Of a DNA stretch of 64,000 nucleotides, positions 8,077 to 19,602 are shown piece by piece; position 1 is the stretch's first letter; each line of letters opens with the position of its first letter. Source of the DNA: an uncultured Rhodospirillaceae bacterium (GTDB lineage: Bacteria; Pseudomonadota; Alphaproteobacteria; Rhodospirillales; Rhodospirillaceae); assembly GCA_943787205.1 (NCBI GenBank), contig CALSLN010000008.1, positions 87,498-151,497 on the forward strand, read 5' to 3'. A model generated the notes under the pieces. That model was given only the letters and a program-made list of their open reading frames with translations. It did not search any database and was not told the origin of the DNA. A program made the position numbers and the translations under genes.

Positions 8077-9141
8077 ATGATGAACTACACCCTTCGCCAG
8101 CACGGACGCGCCACGCTGGACTTCTTGTCGTCGTTTGGCTCCTCCATCGGTCCATTGATGAAGGGTCAACAGGAAGCTCTCGATACAGCCGGCCTCAATG
8201 ATGAAACACTAGCCGACGACCTTGACGATCGCGCCAAGCAAATCGAAGGCGTTCTTGAGAAAGTACCGGCCTTCCGAACCACGAATTTAGTTGGGGAATG
8301 GCATGGCGAACATCACGCGCGCACGGCGGCAGCAGCCTTTGAAGAGATAAAGGATGACTTGGCCTCTGACTTTGAAAACCTAGCGTCTGGCGGGACAACG
8401 CTCTCCTACAACCCTGACCTCGATATTCCGAAGTACTGGCCTTACCCCATTCACCGCACCACAGGTGGCTGGGACGGTCATCGTCACATGGGCTTCATTC
8501 ACGGCGAACTCGTACACCGTTACATCGTTGGTAAAGCAGCCAAGCCGCCAGCTGCAGGCGGAAAGGCAACTGACATTTATGCAGACCGCAAAAATTTTGC
8601 CGAACAAGCACCACGCAGAGACTACGACCATGTCGTAGAGATTGGGTGCTCTTCGGGTCCCTACACTGCGAAACTTGCGGAGGTCTTTCCTGACGCAAAA
8701 ATCTCCGCCTGCGACATTTCTATTGCCCAATTAGAGCAGGCACAACGCAACGGAAACTTAGCTGGTCAAAGCTGGAACCTGTTCCACGCTGACGGCTGCG
8801 CCACTGGCCTAGACGATGAAAGCTGCGATCTCTTCACGTCTTACATCATTCTTCATGAACTGCCCGTGAAAGTGATTGAAGATATTCTGCGCGAAGGGTT
8901 TCGCACATTGAAATCAGGGGGGGACCTATTGTTTGGTGATGTTGCCCCGTACAGCGCCCTTAGCAAGACCGGTGCCTGGCGAACAGATTACATGGCGACG
9001 TATGGTGGTGAGCCGTTCTGGCGCGGGTCCTCTACCATGGACATGGTCGGCATAATGGAAGACATCGGCTTTGTAGACGTGAAATATGAGGGCATGGCAC
9101 CCAATAATTACCCCTGGGTTACCTATGGTCGGAAGCCGTAA
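8077..9141 (+). CDS. SAM-dependent class I methyltransferase with N-terminal extension (copy 1)
   Basis: This protein (about 354 aa) has an N-terminal helical extension of roughly 175 residues (starting LRQHGRATLDFL and including TGGWDGHRHMGFIHGEL) before a Rossmann-type methyltransferase domain. SAM-binding motif I is VVEIGCSSGPYT, then the acidic loop DAKISACDIS, then SYIILHELP and the LKSGGDLLFGD strand. It is clearly paralogous to the protein at 61304-62392, which shares the extension, the GGWDG segment and the YPWV C-terminus. The substrate is not known. The start at 8077 is preferred because GAGG lies 9 nt upstream; the open frame extends to 7978. A small gene follows after 6 bp, so the two are probably one operon. 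Confidence 0.85.
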   Translation: MMNYTLRQHGRATLDFLSSFGSSIGPLMKGQQEALDTAGLNDETLADDLDDRAKQIEGVLEKVPAFRTTNLVGEWHGEHHARTAAAAFEEIKDDLASDFENLASGGTTLSYNPDLDIPKYWPYPIHRTTGGWDGHRHMGFIHGELVHRYIVGKAAKPPAAGGKATDIYADRKNFAEQAPRRDYDHVVEIGCSSGPYTAKLAEVFPDAKISACDISIAQLEQAQRNGNLAGQSWNLFHADGCATGLDDESCDLFTSYIILHELPVKVIEDILREGFRTLKSGGDLLFGDVAPYSALSKTGAWRTDYMATYGGEPFWRGSSTMDMVGIMEDIGFVDVKYEGMAPNNYPWVTYGRKP

Positions 9142-9147
9142 TTCATT

Positions 9148-9447
9148 ATGTCAGATAGAAAAACTTACCCCGCCACAAAGAAACCGCGGAAACGCGAAGC
9201 CCTTCGCCCTGAGGATGTAGACAAACTCGGACAAGCCATCCTTTCTCTCACCCAAGAACTTTGGGCCGTGAAAGATCGCCAAGCTGTAACCGAGGTCATT
9301 CTTAAGGAGCAGGGCATCGACATCAGGGAAGCGATTGATACGCACAAGCCTGACGCAGATTTAGAGGCTCGGCTTGCCCAAGACCGTCAGGCCCTCGTGC
9401 AAAAAATCGTGCAAGACATCACCGGCGAATACGGCCCGCTCGAATAA
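9148..9447 (+). CDS. Small conserved protein of unknown function (copy 1)
   Basis: This 99-residue soluble protein is charged and probably mainly helical, with a basic N-terminus. Its core (ELWAVKDRQAVTEVILKEQG, then KPDADLEARL) matches the protein at 23504-23881 ([20 protein letters not shown], then [10 protein letters not shown]), so the window encodes two members of one family. No catalytic motif, metal site or membrane segment is visible. It starts 6 bp after the methyltransferase gene and is probably translated from the same transcript, which suggests a partner or regulatory role for that enzyme. I do not recognise the family by name. Confidence 0.72.
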   Translation: MSDRKTYPATKKPRKREALRPEDVDKLGQAILSLTQELWAVKDRQAVTEVILKEQGIDIREAIDTHKPDADLEARLAQDRQALVQKIVQDITGEYGPLE

Positions 9448-9470
9448 TCCTAAAAGACAGCGTAGCGACC

Positions 9471-10229
9471 TCAGTCACCGACACGCAAGATGTCTAGCTC
9501 CGGGTGACCGACTAGAAGCTTCATGCTGACATAGTGATTCGTACCGCGATGAATGTGCTTCGCTGACGCTGCAGCAAGGACATGCGTCGTCCCCAACATC
9601 GCGTCTATCTCGCGACGGTCTCTTTCCGAATGATATTCCAAATAGATTTGATCAATTTTCTCTAGTCGCTCTGACAACGAATTGAGAACCGGCAACTCAG
9701 CCCCTTCAGTATCGACCTTCAAAATAGAGATTTGACCCAACTCGAGTTCATCAAACATGCGCCCAGCATGACGAAGCTCCACTGCATTTCCAGAGGCCGA
9801 TGTTTCCGCGCTACTGAACAAAGAATTCTGCAAACTTTGTGACGCACCTTCGTACAAGAGCATGCTCGTGTCCTCAGAATACAAACCAAATGGAAACACC
9901 TGTGCACTAGGAAACTGTTCAACATTCTCTCTCAAAAACACCACCGCACCAGCTGATGGCTCAAAGCAGAAGTATTTCGCCGTATTAAAATGAGCCGCCA
10001 TGTACGTCGTAAACGCGCCCACGTTTGCACCAACATCGACAACGGTTTCAACCTCATATCCGCGGATAGGCAGTATTGGGTAATCCTTGCCTTCAAGAAT
10101 GCTGCGAACGTGCTCTCGCGTGTTCGCCACGTCTGGATAGCGAAACGGATAAGACCCACTTTTCGCGTCAACTTGAATGGTTGAGATATTGCCGTAGTGG
10201 GACTCTTGATGAGCTTTGGTGTCAGTCAT
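9471..10229 (-). CDS. FkbM family SAM-dependent methyltransferase
   Basis: This protein (about 252 aa) carries the FkbM-type methyltransferase domain. Motif I is VVDVGANVGAFTTYMA, followed by the acidic segment FCFEPSAGAV and the family signature ILKVDTEGAELPVL. FkbM proteins usually O-methylate sugars or polyketides; the target here is unknown and no sugar cluster is adjacent. An ATG at 10229 is used as start; an in-frame TTG at 10265 is possible, and neither has a strong ribosome site. The gene converges on the small protein gene to its left with a 23-bp gap, and diverges from the GGDEF gene. Confidence 0.8.
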   Translation of the reverse strand: MTDTKAHQESHYGNISTIQVDAKSGSYPFRYPDVANTREHVRSILEGKDYPILPIRGYEVETVVDVGANVGAFTTYMAAHFNTAKYFCFEPSAGAVVFLRENVEQFPSAQVFPFGLYSEDTSMLLYEGASQSLQNSLFSSAETSASGNAVELRHAGRMFDELELGQISILKVDTEGAELPVLNSLSERLEKIDQIYLEYHSERDRREIDAMLGTTHVLAAASAKHIHRGTNHYVSMKLLVGHPELDILRVGD

Positions 10230-10379
10230 GAGGCCGGTATAGAGGCGACCCAGGTAGTCACGCAATAGTGACTAGAGCCATCACAACTCTAAGATTAGCT
10301 TATGGCAGCGTTTTATCCTAAGTAGGCATCGAAAACCTGAACGCAGCCTCTCTCGAACAGCCCTCGACACGCTTATTAG

Positions 10380-10409
10380 TTGTAATTTAGCCGCACTCCG
10401 TCATAAATA
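10380..10409 (+). promoter_or_regulatory. Candidate sigma-70 promoter for the REC-GGDEF gene
   Basis: TTGTAA (10380-10385) and TAAATA (10404-10409) are separated by 18 bp in the divergent intergenic region. The start of the response-regulator gene is about 60 bp downstream. The match is moderate and based on consensus only. Confidence 0.33.
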
Positions 10410-10472
10410 AGGCGAGATTAGCGGCATGAAGACCACTGACGCCGCAGGATACAAGGAACGCACTTAATTCCA

Positions 10473-11417
10473 TTGGAATCTGATTTTAATCACGATCACA
10501 TCCGGATTCTGGTCGTTGGGTGCGAAGGCGCTCAAGTCGACACATTGGTAAAAAGGCTAACCGAAGCCAGTTTTCGCAAACAAAACATCTTAGTTGCCAC
10601 GACATTCGACAATGCAGTTAGCACGATCGAGAAAGAAAAAATCCACGTCGCGCTAATCGATTACGACCTTATGCCGCACACAGGGTTCGAATTGATGGAA
10701 GAGGTCATGCGCATGGGGAACACCGTCCCAGTGATCATGACGGCAGAGGTTAAAGACCAAAAAATTGATTCAGGCGCGATGAGTCGTGGCGCTTATGACT
10801 ACCTTGTACACGCTGACATTGAACCGGAACTCTTAGAGCGTACGATTCGCTACACGATTATACGACGTAAGCTTGAAGACAGACTCGTACACGCCGCACT
10901 CTATGATGAACTCTCCGGCCTTCCCAATAGACGCGCCTTCTTCGATAGATTGAAACAGGGAATATTCAGAGCCGATCGCCATAAACAAGAGGTCTCACTC
11001 GTCTACATCGACCTCAACGGGTTTAAAGCCGTCAACGACACGCATGGACACCAGGCTGGCGACGAAGTGATTCGTGAAATCGGGCGACGTCTGGAAATTT
11101 GTCTAAGGCGGACCGATACGCCCGCTCGTTTAGGAGGCGATGAATTCGCCTGCATCTTAGAAGACTTTCGAGACCGAGAAGCCGCGTTAGCCGTCATTGA
11201 TAAGATCATGGATATCTTCACCGAAACCATTACATACGAAGGCGTTGAGCATCAGATCGGTGGCAGCCTCGGCGTTTCCTTCTATCCAGAGAGTGCGACG
11301 GACGCCGACCTCCTTATCCAACTTGCTGACGAAGCAATGTATCAAGCCAAAGTCAAATCCCGCCGCACCGGAAAGCCAGAGTTCATAATCACCGCCCCTG
11401 AAGACAAAAAAGCCTAG
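10473..11417 (+). CDS. Response regulator with GGDEF diguanylate cyclase output
   Basis: This 314-residue protein has an N-terminal receiver domain and a C-terminal GGDEF domain, so it should make cyclic di-GMP under phosphorylation control. In the receiver, ALIDYDL holds the probable phospho-acceptor Asp63. VPVIMTAE carries the conserved Thr and the later GAYDYLVHA region matches the usual end of a receiver. In the GGDEF domain the catalytic motif RLGGDEF is intact and is preceded by RRTD five residues upstream, a canonical inhibitory I-site. The start is a TTG at 10473 with AAGGAACG about 12 nt upstream; no ATG is available before the receiver core. No histidine kinase is adjacent. Its TAG stop overlaps the stop of the convergent methyltransferase gene. 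Confidence 0.88.
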   Translation: MESDFNHDHIRILVVGCEGAQVDTLVKRLTEASFRKQNILVATTFDNAVSTIEKEKIHVALIDYDLMPHTGFELMEEVMRMGNTVPVIMTAEVKDQKIDSGAMSRGAYDYLVHADIEPELLERTIRYTIIRRKLEDRLVHAALYDELSGLPNRRAFFDRLKQGIFRADRHKQEVSLVYIDLNGFKAVNDTHGHQAGDEVIREIGRRLEICLRRTDTPARLGGDEFACILEDFRDREAALAVIDKIMDIFTETITYEGVEHQIGGSLGVSFYPESATDADLLIQLADEAMYQAKVKSRRTGKPEFIITAPEDKKA

Positions 11418-11427
11418 CCAGGCTTTT
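11408..11427. terminator. Bidirectional terminator across two convergent stop codons
   Basis: An 8-bp inverted repeat (AAAAGCCT/AGGCTTTT, 4-nt loop) gives an A-tract on the left and a T-tract on the right, so it can act on both strands. It covers the shared CTAG that contains the stop codons of the GGDEF gene and the convergent methyltransferase gene. The stem has only three G-C pairs. Confidence 0.48.
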
Positions 11428-11974
11428 GATTACACGGCATCGGGCCATCGGCCTTAACAACGCAAATACGTTGTCGCACGGCTGGACGAGGCTCGTGCTC
11501 AGCACAGTGCTCATACGCCACCACATGAAGATGTCTGCCAAAGGCATCCAGCAATTCCCCAGGCTTCAATAGAAATTCTGGATTTCTGGGCCGACCCAAC
11601 TTTTCATTCCCCTCACCAAACGTCTCGATCAAGAGCACGCCCCCAGGCGCCAAAGCCTCAATGAGATGAGGAAAATGAGGGCGATGAAGATAGTTGGTCA
11701 TGACGATGCCGTCGAAGCTAGATGCCGAGAATGGCCATGCTTCTGCTTCCAAGTCGACTTCCACACGATTCAGGTTTGGCTGGTCGGTAAATGCGGACAT
11801 ATCAACATCAGCAGCCGTGACAGTGTAGCCATGCTCGAGCAGTGCATGCGTATGCCGGCCGTGCCCAGCGGCAACATCTAGAACACCACCTCCCGGCCTC
11901 ATCAAATGCATAAAACGCATAATCCATGGCGAAGGGGGAATATTTTCATTCGTCGGGCGGTCAAAGCTAGCCAT
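11414..11974 (-). CDS. Class I SAM-dependent methyltransferase (small, TehB-like)
   Basis: This 186-residue protein is a single-domain class I methyltransferase. SAM motif I is VLDVAAGHGRHTHALLEHGY, followed by VTAADVDMS and the motif IV region FDGIVMTNYLHRPHF, then LAPGGVLLIETFG. The size and motif spacing resemble TehB/YafE-like small-molecule methyltransferases, but the substrate cannot be deduced. The ATG at 11974 has only a weak purine-rich region upstream. Its stop codon overlaps that of the GGDEF gene on the opposite strand in a palindromic CTAG. Confidence 0.82.
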   Translation of the reverse strand: MASFDRPTNENIPPSPWIMRFMHLMRPGGGVLDVAAGHGRHTHALLEHGYTVTAADVDMSAFTDQPNLNRVEVDLEAEAWPFSASSFDGIVMTNYLHRPHFPHLIEALAPGGVLLIETFGEGNEKLGRPRNPEFLLKPGELLDAFGRHLHVVAYEHCAEHEPRPAVRQRICVVKADGPMPCNQKPG

Positions 11975-12074
11975 ATTTTCTAAATTTTCCGCCCCGCCTG
12001 TGTAACGCGCATCTGTTCATCGACTCTTACCGTCGGACAAAGGTAGCATGACGCAAATTCAGGAGAATTACTCA

Positions 12075-13298
12075 ATGCTACGTTCGCTATTTCTAACCTT
12101 AGGCCTTGTAGCCGCTCTCATGGCAATGTCATCCGCCTCAAGTGCGCAAGACGCGAGAGCACTGCATGACCGCATCATCACTTTTGATGCCGAAATGGAT
12201 ATTCCTTTCGAGTTCATGGACGACGGCAACGATGTTGGCCAAGACACAGTAATGCAAGTTGACCTACCGAAGATGGATCGCGGTGGATTGGACGGCGCTC
12301 TTTTCGTGAACTGGGTTCTACAACAGGAACGGACTCCATCAGCATACGCGAAAGCACGCTCAGACGCGGAACGGAAGTTCTCCGCCATCGAGAAAATGGT
12401 CCAGACCTATCCAGACAGAATTGGATTGGCTCGCACCGCTGACGAAGCAGAAATGCTTGTCGCGGAAGGAAAGCACTTTGCCGTTATGGGGTTGGTCAAC
12501 GCCTGGCCTATCGGACCAGACCTGACATGGTTACCGGAATTATTTGGTCGCGGGCTGCGCAACATCACCCTCACTCATGCTGGGCACAATCAGTTCGCAG
12601 ACTCATCCAGGCCGCAAGCACGGCTCAAAGATGACAAGCAAGAACATGTCGGACTCTCTGAGTTGGGCCGTAGTCTCGTTAGAGAAATGAATGCTCTTGG
12701 CATTATTGTTGATGTCTCTCAGGTCACGCCACAGGTTGTGTTCCAAAGCGCTGAACTTTCCAGCGCACCGATTATTGCGTCACATTCCGGCATCAAAGCT
12801 GTCATCAACACGTCGCGCAACCTGAGTGATTCCGAGATGGGCGCCATTAAAAACACTGGAGGCGCAGTCGGCATCGTTGCCTTTTCTAGCTATCTAAAAG
12901 AATCCCCCCCAGGCAAGAGAGAAGCCTTTGGCAAAATAATGGGTGAATACGGAACCACGAACGTCGCAGAAATCACGGCTGCGTTCTCGCCCGAGAAAGT
13001 CGCACAATTTAAGATCGACTTCGCAGCCTATGAAGACACTTTCCCCCCGGCGACTGTTGCCGATTATGTCGACTCGATTGCCTATGCTGTGAATTTGCTC
13101 GGCATAGAACATGTCATGATCAGTTCAGACATGGAGCATGGCGGCGGCATCACGGGCTGGATGCATGCAGGTGAAGCCTCTGGCGTCACCGAAGAGCTTG
13201 TTTCCCGCGGCTATACTGAAGATCAGATCGCCAAACTATGGTGGGGCAATTTTGCTCGCGTGTGGCGTGCTGTGGAGGCCGCAGCAAACGAATCGTGA
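12075..13298 (+). CDS. M19 (membrane dipeptidase) family protein with degenerate zinc site
   Basis: This exported protein (about 407 aa, signal peptide ending SSAQ) has the full M19 renal-dipeptidase fold but an altered metal site. Against the family, the first zinc pair HxD is ExD here (Glu40, Asp42). The bridging glutamate is Val141 (GLVNAWPIG), and the first C-terminal histidine is Gln216 (VDVSQVTP). The last histidine (ASHSG, His237) and the substrate-side Asp (SSDMEHGG) are kept. The paralogue at 19603-20847 keeps all five ligands. Loss of zinc binding, or a different metal or role, is therefore likely. The reading frame is intact over its whole length, which argues against simple decay. 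The start at 12075 has AGGAG 8-9 nt upstream; the open frame begins at 12048. The mutA gene follows after about 90 bp on the same strand. Confidence 0.85.
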   Translation: MLRSLFLTLGLVAALMAMSSASSAQDARALHDRIITFDAEMDIPFEFMDDGNDVGQDTVMQVDLPKMDRGGLDGALFVNWVLQQERTPSAYAKARSDAERKFSAIEKMVQTYPDRIGLARTADEAEMLVAEGKHFAVMGLVNAWPIGPDLTWLPELFGRGLRNITLTHAGHNQFADSSRPQARLKDDKQEHVGLSELGRSLVREMNALGIIVDVSQVTPQVVFQSAELSSAPIIASHSGIKAVINTSRNLSDSEMGAIKNTGGAVGIVAFSSYLKESPPGKREAFGKIMGEYGTTNVAEITAAFSPEKVAQFKIDFAAYEDTFPPATVADYVDSIAYAVNLLGIEHVMISSDMEHGGGITGWMHAGEASGVTEELVSRGYTEDQIAKLWWGNFARVWRAVEAAANES

Positions 13299-13301
13299 GA
13301 T

Positions 13302-13330
13302 TTGACGCAGTGCAGCAAAAAGCCTAAGAA
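13302..13330 (+). promoter_or_regulatory. Candidate promoter of the methylmalonyl-CoA mutase operon
   Basis: TTGACG (13302-13307) and TAAGAA (13325-13330) are separated by 17 bp, just after the dipeptidase stop and about 60 bp before mutA. A short GGCG/CGCC inverted repeat lies in the presumed leader at 13344-13356. No cobalamin riboswitch consensus was recognised in this short leader. Confidence 0.45.
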
Positions 13331-13390
13331 TTTAAGGATACTAGGCGTTTAGCGCCCGTTTTCCCAGATTCTCTTAGGTGGAGCAAAGCG

Positions 13391-15441
13391 GTGACCAAGC
13401 CGACGGCACTCGATACAGACCCTTTGGATTTAGCCGCTGATTTTCCGGCGGCAGACCCCCAAGCGTGGATGGCCCTCGTTGAAAAATCTTTGGGTGGCCG
13501 CCCCTATGAAAAACTGACGTCAAAAAGCTACGACGGCATAGAGATCAAACCTCTCTATACGCAACAGGACTCTGTCGCAGGCAAAGCCATGCCGGGTGTA
13601 TCGCCGTATACCCGCGGCGCTTCTTTGCTGGGAGCTGCAACGACGGGCTGGGACATCAGATGTTTATCGTCTCACCCCGACCCCGCTGCCGCAAACCGGC
13701 AAATTCTAGAAGATTTACAAAAAGGTGCGACGTCGATCTGGCTCAAACTTGATCCGACGGGCAAGGCCGGCACTGTCATTAAATCTCGCGCCGATCTAGA
13801 AACCCTTCTCGACGGGGTTTTTCTCGACCTCGCCCCCATTGTGCTCGACCCAGGCGGGCCATCCCTACCCCCAGCCGCGTACTTGATGGATCTGCTCTCT
13901 CGCAAAGGAATTTCTGCCGACTCCTTCTCAGGAAACTTCGGTGCCGACCCGCTGAGCACTTTGGCTGCCGTTGGCAAAGTCATCGTGCCCATGGACACCT
14001 TACTAGGGCGCATGGCTGACCTAACGGCCTACGTCGCCAAGACCTATCCGAATGCCAAGAGCTTGAACATATCGACGGCCGCGTACCACAACGCCGGTTG
14101 CTCTGAGGCACAAGAATTGGCAATTGCCATGGCAACGGCGGTCGAATATTTGCGTCACCTGTCAAAAGCCGGACTAGAAATCGATGACGCCTGCCGTCAG
14201 ATCGCTTTTACACTGACCTGTGACACTGACATTTTCTTGACCATGGCAAAGCTTCGGGCCGCTCGGCAGCTTTGGGCTCGCGTCGCGGATGTGTGTGGGG
14301 CTTCAGATTCAAGTCAGACAGCACCGTTTTATGCCTTAACAGCACCGCGCATGATGAGCGAACGCGACCCATGGGTTAACATGCTGAGAACCACTGCCGC
14401 TTGCTTTGGTGCGGGAGCAGGTGGGGCCGAGGCCGTAACAGTCTTGCCGTTTGAACATGCCGTAGGGTTACCGACAGCATTGGGGCGGCGCATTGCCCGC
14501 AACACGCAAATCATTCTTCAGGAAGAATCGGCCATCAATAAAGTCGTCGACCCTGTCGGTGGATCCTGGATGGTTGAGTCTTTAACTGATGAACTCGCCT
14601 TGTCAGCCTGGTCAATGTTCCAAAAAATCGAAAAAGACGGCGGGATGGCAAAAGCTTTAGCCAATGGCACGATCGCAGCACAAATTGCAGAAACAGAACT
14701 GCTGCGCGCGAAGAACATTTCCACCCGTAAAGATGCGCTTACCGGCGTAAGCGAATTTCCCAATCTCTCAGAAGACCCTGTTGAAATTGAGACCCCTGAC
14801 ATTTCTAAGGTCATCGCTGCTGCAGACAGCCGCGCCACTGGCGCAGTTAGCAAAGCCGAAAACTTGCCGGAGCATAGTGATGGCGCGCTTATGGCAGCGC
14901 TCGTTCAAGCTGCAGCAAACGATACATCTGCAGCAAGTATCGGCGCAGCCCTTAAAGGAACACCAACCACTATTGCGCCCTTAGCACAGCACCGCCTTGC
15001 CGAAGATTACGAGGCCTTACGAGATGCAAGTGATCGCCACTTAGACTCGACTGGAGCGCGACCAAAAGTATTCCTCGCAAACATTGGAAATGTTGCCGAG
15101 TTTACGGCGCGCGCCTCCTTCTCACAAAACCTATTCGAAGCCGGAGGGGTTGAAGCTGTTTCAGGAGCCGGTGGCGACACATCTACTGCAATCACTGCTG
15201 ATTTTAAATCAAGCGGTGCAGGCCTTGCCGTTATTTGCTCCACGGATGCCCTTTACGCGGATCACGCCGAATCTCTCGCCACCGATTTAAAAGCGGCGGG
15301 TGCGACTAGGGTATATCTTGCTGGGCGCAACAGAGAACTGGAAGGCGCATTGCGCGCCGCTGGCGTTGACGAGTTTGTTTACATGGGCTGTGACGTACTG
15401 GCCGTCCTAAGAGAAGCACACCAAAGCTTGGGAGTAGTAGC

Positions 15442-15445
<4 letters not shown>
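13391..15445 (+). CDS. mutA: Methylmalonyl-CoA mutase small (beta) subunit
   Basis: This 684-residue protein is the non-catalytic partner of the adenosylcobalamin enzyme that interconverts methylmalonyl-CoA and succinyl-CoA. It has the mutase TIM barrel ([58 protein letters not shown]). Its C-terminal Rossmann domain lacks the DxHxxG cobalamin motif, as expected for the beta subunit. The start is GTG with AGGTGGAG 7 nt upstream. Its stop overlaps the mutB start by 4 bp (ATGA), typical of coupled translation of the heterodimer. It lies in an operon with mutB, meaB and purU. It serves propionyl-CoA breakdown or the reverse route to propionyl-CoA. Confidence 0.94.
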
Positions 15446-17646
<2,201 letters not shown>

Positions 17647-17656
17647 GACGAAAACG

Positions 17657-18670
17657 ATGTCGGCCGACACCGCAAACACCTCAGCCGCTCGACCTCGCCT
17701 GTCCATCGATGAGTATGTTTCAGGCGTTACATCTGGCGACAGAGCAAAACTCGCTCAAGCAATCACATTGATCGAAAGCCGAAAGCCCGAGCATCAAGAC
17801 CAAGCACAGGCGCTACTCCTTGAACTGGCACCACTGGCAGGAAAATCGATCAGGGTCGGTATCTCTGGCGTGCCAGGGGCCGGCAAGAGCACCTTTATTG
17901 ACACACTGGGCACCAATCTGACCGGAGACAGGCACAAAGTTGCTGTACTTGCCGTGGACCCAACATCGGCACGGACCGGCGGCTCAATCCTCGGCGACAA
18001 GACCCGCATGGCTAACCTCGCAACAAATCCTAACGCCTTTATCCGCCCGTCACCGACATCAGGCACACTCGGCGGAGTCACACGCACAACCAGAGAAACG
18101 ATACTGGTTTGCGAAGCCGCAGGCTTTGACATCGTCCTCGTCGAAACCGTGGGTGTTGGTCAATCAGAAGTCGCGGTCTCTGAAATGGTCGATTTCTTTA
18201 TGGTGTTGCTCATTGCAGGCGCGGGTGACGAACTTCAAGGTATCAAAAAAGGTGTCCTTGAGATTGCCGATATGATCGCGCTGAACAAAGCGGACGGCGA
18301 CAACGAAACCAAAGCCAAAGTATCCGCCGCAGAGTACCAGCACGCGCTCAGAATCATCACGCCGAAAGATAAAGATTGGACTCCACCCGTCATTACCATT
18401 AGCGCGTTAGAAAACCGTGGCCTAGACGACCTGTGGTCCAGAATCACACAACGTCATGGGCAACTTACCGACGGTGGTGGCTTGGCCACCATGCGCCAAC
18501 AACAACAGGTACGATGGATGTGGGCTATGGTCGAAGACCGGCTAACCGAAAAGCTCAAGTCGCACCCGGACATCAAAGCAATGGTACCAGGCTTAGAATC
18601 AGCCGTGACGGACGGCAGCATGACACCCGCCCTGGCCGTGGATAAGATGCTCAAAGCGTTTGGGGTTTAA
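17657..18670 (+). CDS. meaB: Methylmalonyl-CoA mutase-associated G3E GTPase MeaB
   Basis: This protein (about 337 aa) is the ArgK/MeaB-type GTPase chaperone that gates cobalamin loading and protects methylmalonyl-CoA mutase. The P-loop is GVPGAGKST. The MeaB-specific segment DPTSARTGGSILGDKTRM, the Walker B region ETVGVGQSE and the guanine-specificity motif NKAD are all present, and the C-terminal helices match the dimerisation arm. The ATG at 17657 is chosen (AGGACG 7 nt upstream) over an in-frame TTG at 17636 that would overlap mutB. Its position directly after mutB fits its role on that enzyme. Confidence 0.95.
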   Translation: MSADTANTSAARPRLSIDEYVSGVTSGDRAKLAQAITLIESRKPEHQDQAQALLLELAPLAGKSIRVGISGVPGAGKSTFIDTLGTNLTGDRHKVAVLAVDPTSARTGGSILGDKTRMANLATNPNAFIRPSPTSGTLGGVTRTTRETILVCEAAGFDIVLVETVGVGQSEVAVSEMVDFFMVLLIAGAGDELQGIKKGVLEIADMIALNKADGDNETKAKVSAAEYQHALRIITPKDKDWTPPVITISALENRGLDDLWSRITQRHGQLTDGGGLATMRQQQQVRWMWAMVEDRLTEKLKSHPDIKAMVPGLESAVTDGSMTPALAVDKMLKAFGV

Positions 18671-18673
18671 AGC

Positions 18674-19549
18674 ATGCCTGCACCCTCTCAATGTGATGAC
18701 TGCTACGTCTTAACCATTCAGTGCCCCGACACCATTGGCATCGTCGCAGCTGTTTCCACTTTTCTTGCCGAACAGAATGCATTCATTACTGAGAGTGCCC
18801 ATTACGGAGACCCTGACACTGGCTGCTTCTTTATGCGGACGGTCTTCAAAGCCGGCGGCACAGAAGCACTTTCACGCGACGTGATCTGCAACGGGTTTTC
18901 AGCTTTAGCCGGTCAATTTGACATGACCTGGGATCTTTTTGGGTCGCAGGAAAAAGTAAAAACAGTTATTGCGGTATCCAAGTTTGGGCACTGCCTCAAC
19001 GACCTCCTCCATCGCGTGAAAATTGCTGCGATCCCTTTGGAGGTTACCGCCGTCGTTTCCAATCACGAGACGTTTCGCGACCTGGTCGAATGGCACGAAA
19101 TCCCATTTCACCACCTTTCCGTCACAGCCAATACAAAGGAAGGCCAGGAAGAGAAACTTCTAGAGATCATCTCTTCAACAGAGACGGAGCTACTGGTGTT
19201 AGCCCGCTACATGCAGATTCTCTCGACTGAAACCTGCGCTAAATTGCCCGGACGAATAATCAATATTCACCATTCTTTTTTGCCAGGCTTCAAGGGCGCA
19301 CGGCCGTATCATCAGGCACATGCCCGCGGCGTTAAAATTATTGGCGCAACTGCCCACTACGTGACGCCGGACCTCGACGAAGGTCCGATCATTGAGCAAG
19401 CCGTAGAACGCGTGGATCACACATTGAGCCCCGATGACCTCGTTCTCTTAGGACGCGACACCGAAAGCTCAGTGCTCTCGCGCGCCGTACGCTGGCATGC
19501 AGAACGGCGAGTCCTCTTGAATGGCACGAAGACAGTGGTCTTTCGCTAG
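18674..19549 (+). CDS. purU: Formyltetrahydrofolate deformylase
   Basis: This 291-residue protein hydrolyses 10-formyl-THF to THF and formate, balancing one-carbon units and feeding formate to PurT. An N-terminal ACT domain (YVLTIQCPDTIGIVAAVSTF) is followed by a formyltransferase domain with the catalytic Asn-His-Asp set in INIHHSFLPGFKGARPYHQA, TAHYV and DLDEGPIIEQ. It starts 3 bp after meaB, so it is part of the mut operon. The link between mutase and folate deformylation is not obvious; joint turnover of glycine or branched-chain substrates is only a guess. Confidence 0.93.
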   Translation: MPAPSQCDDCYVLTIQCPDTIGIVAAVSTFLAEQNAFITESAHYGDPDTGCFFMRTVFKAGGTEALSRDVICNGFSALAGQFDMTWDLFGSQEKVKTVIAVSKFGHCLNDLLHRVKIAAIPLEVTAVVSNHETFRDLVEWHEIPFHHLSVTANTKEGQEEKLLEIISSTETELLVLARYMQILSTETCAKLPGRIINIHHSFLPGFKGARPYHQAHARGVKIIGATAHYVTPDLDEGPIIEQAVERVDHTLSPDDLVLLGRDTESSVLSRAVRWHAERRVLLNGTKTVVFR

Positions 19550-19602
19550 ATAAGGCGGCTATTCTTGCAGGTCCCGAGACCTTAACTGCGATGGAGCCCG
19601 CC

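Noticed and set aside
13299..13390. Cobalamin riboswitch before mutA
   Set aside because: The gap is under 100 bp and shows none of the conserved B12-box elements.
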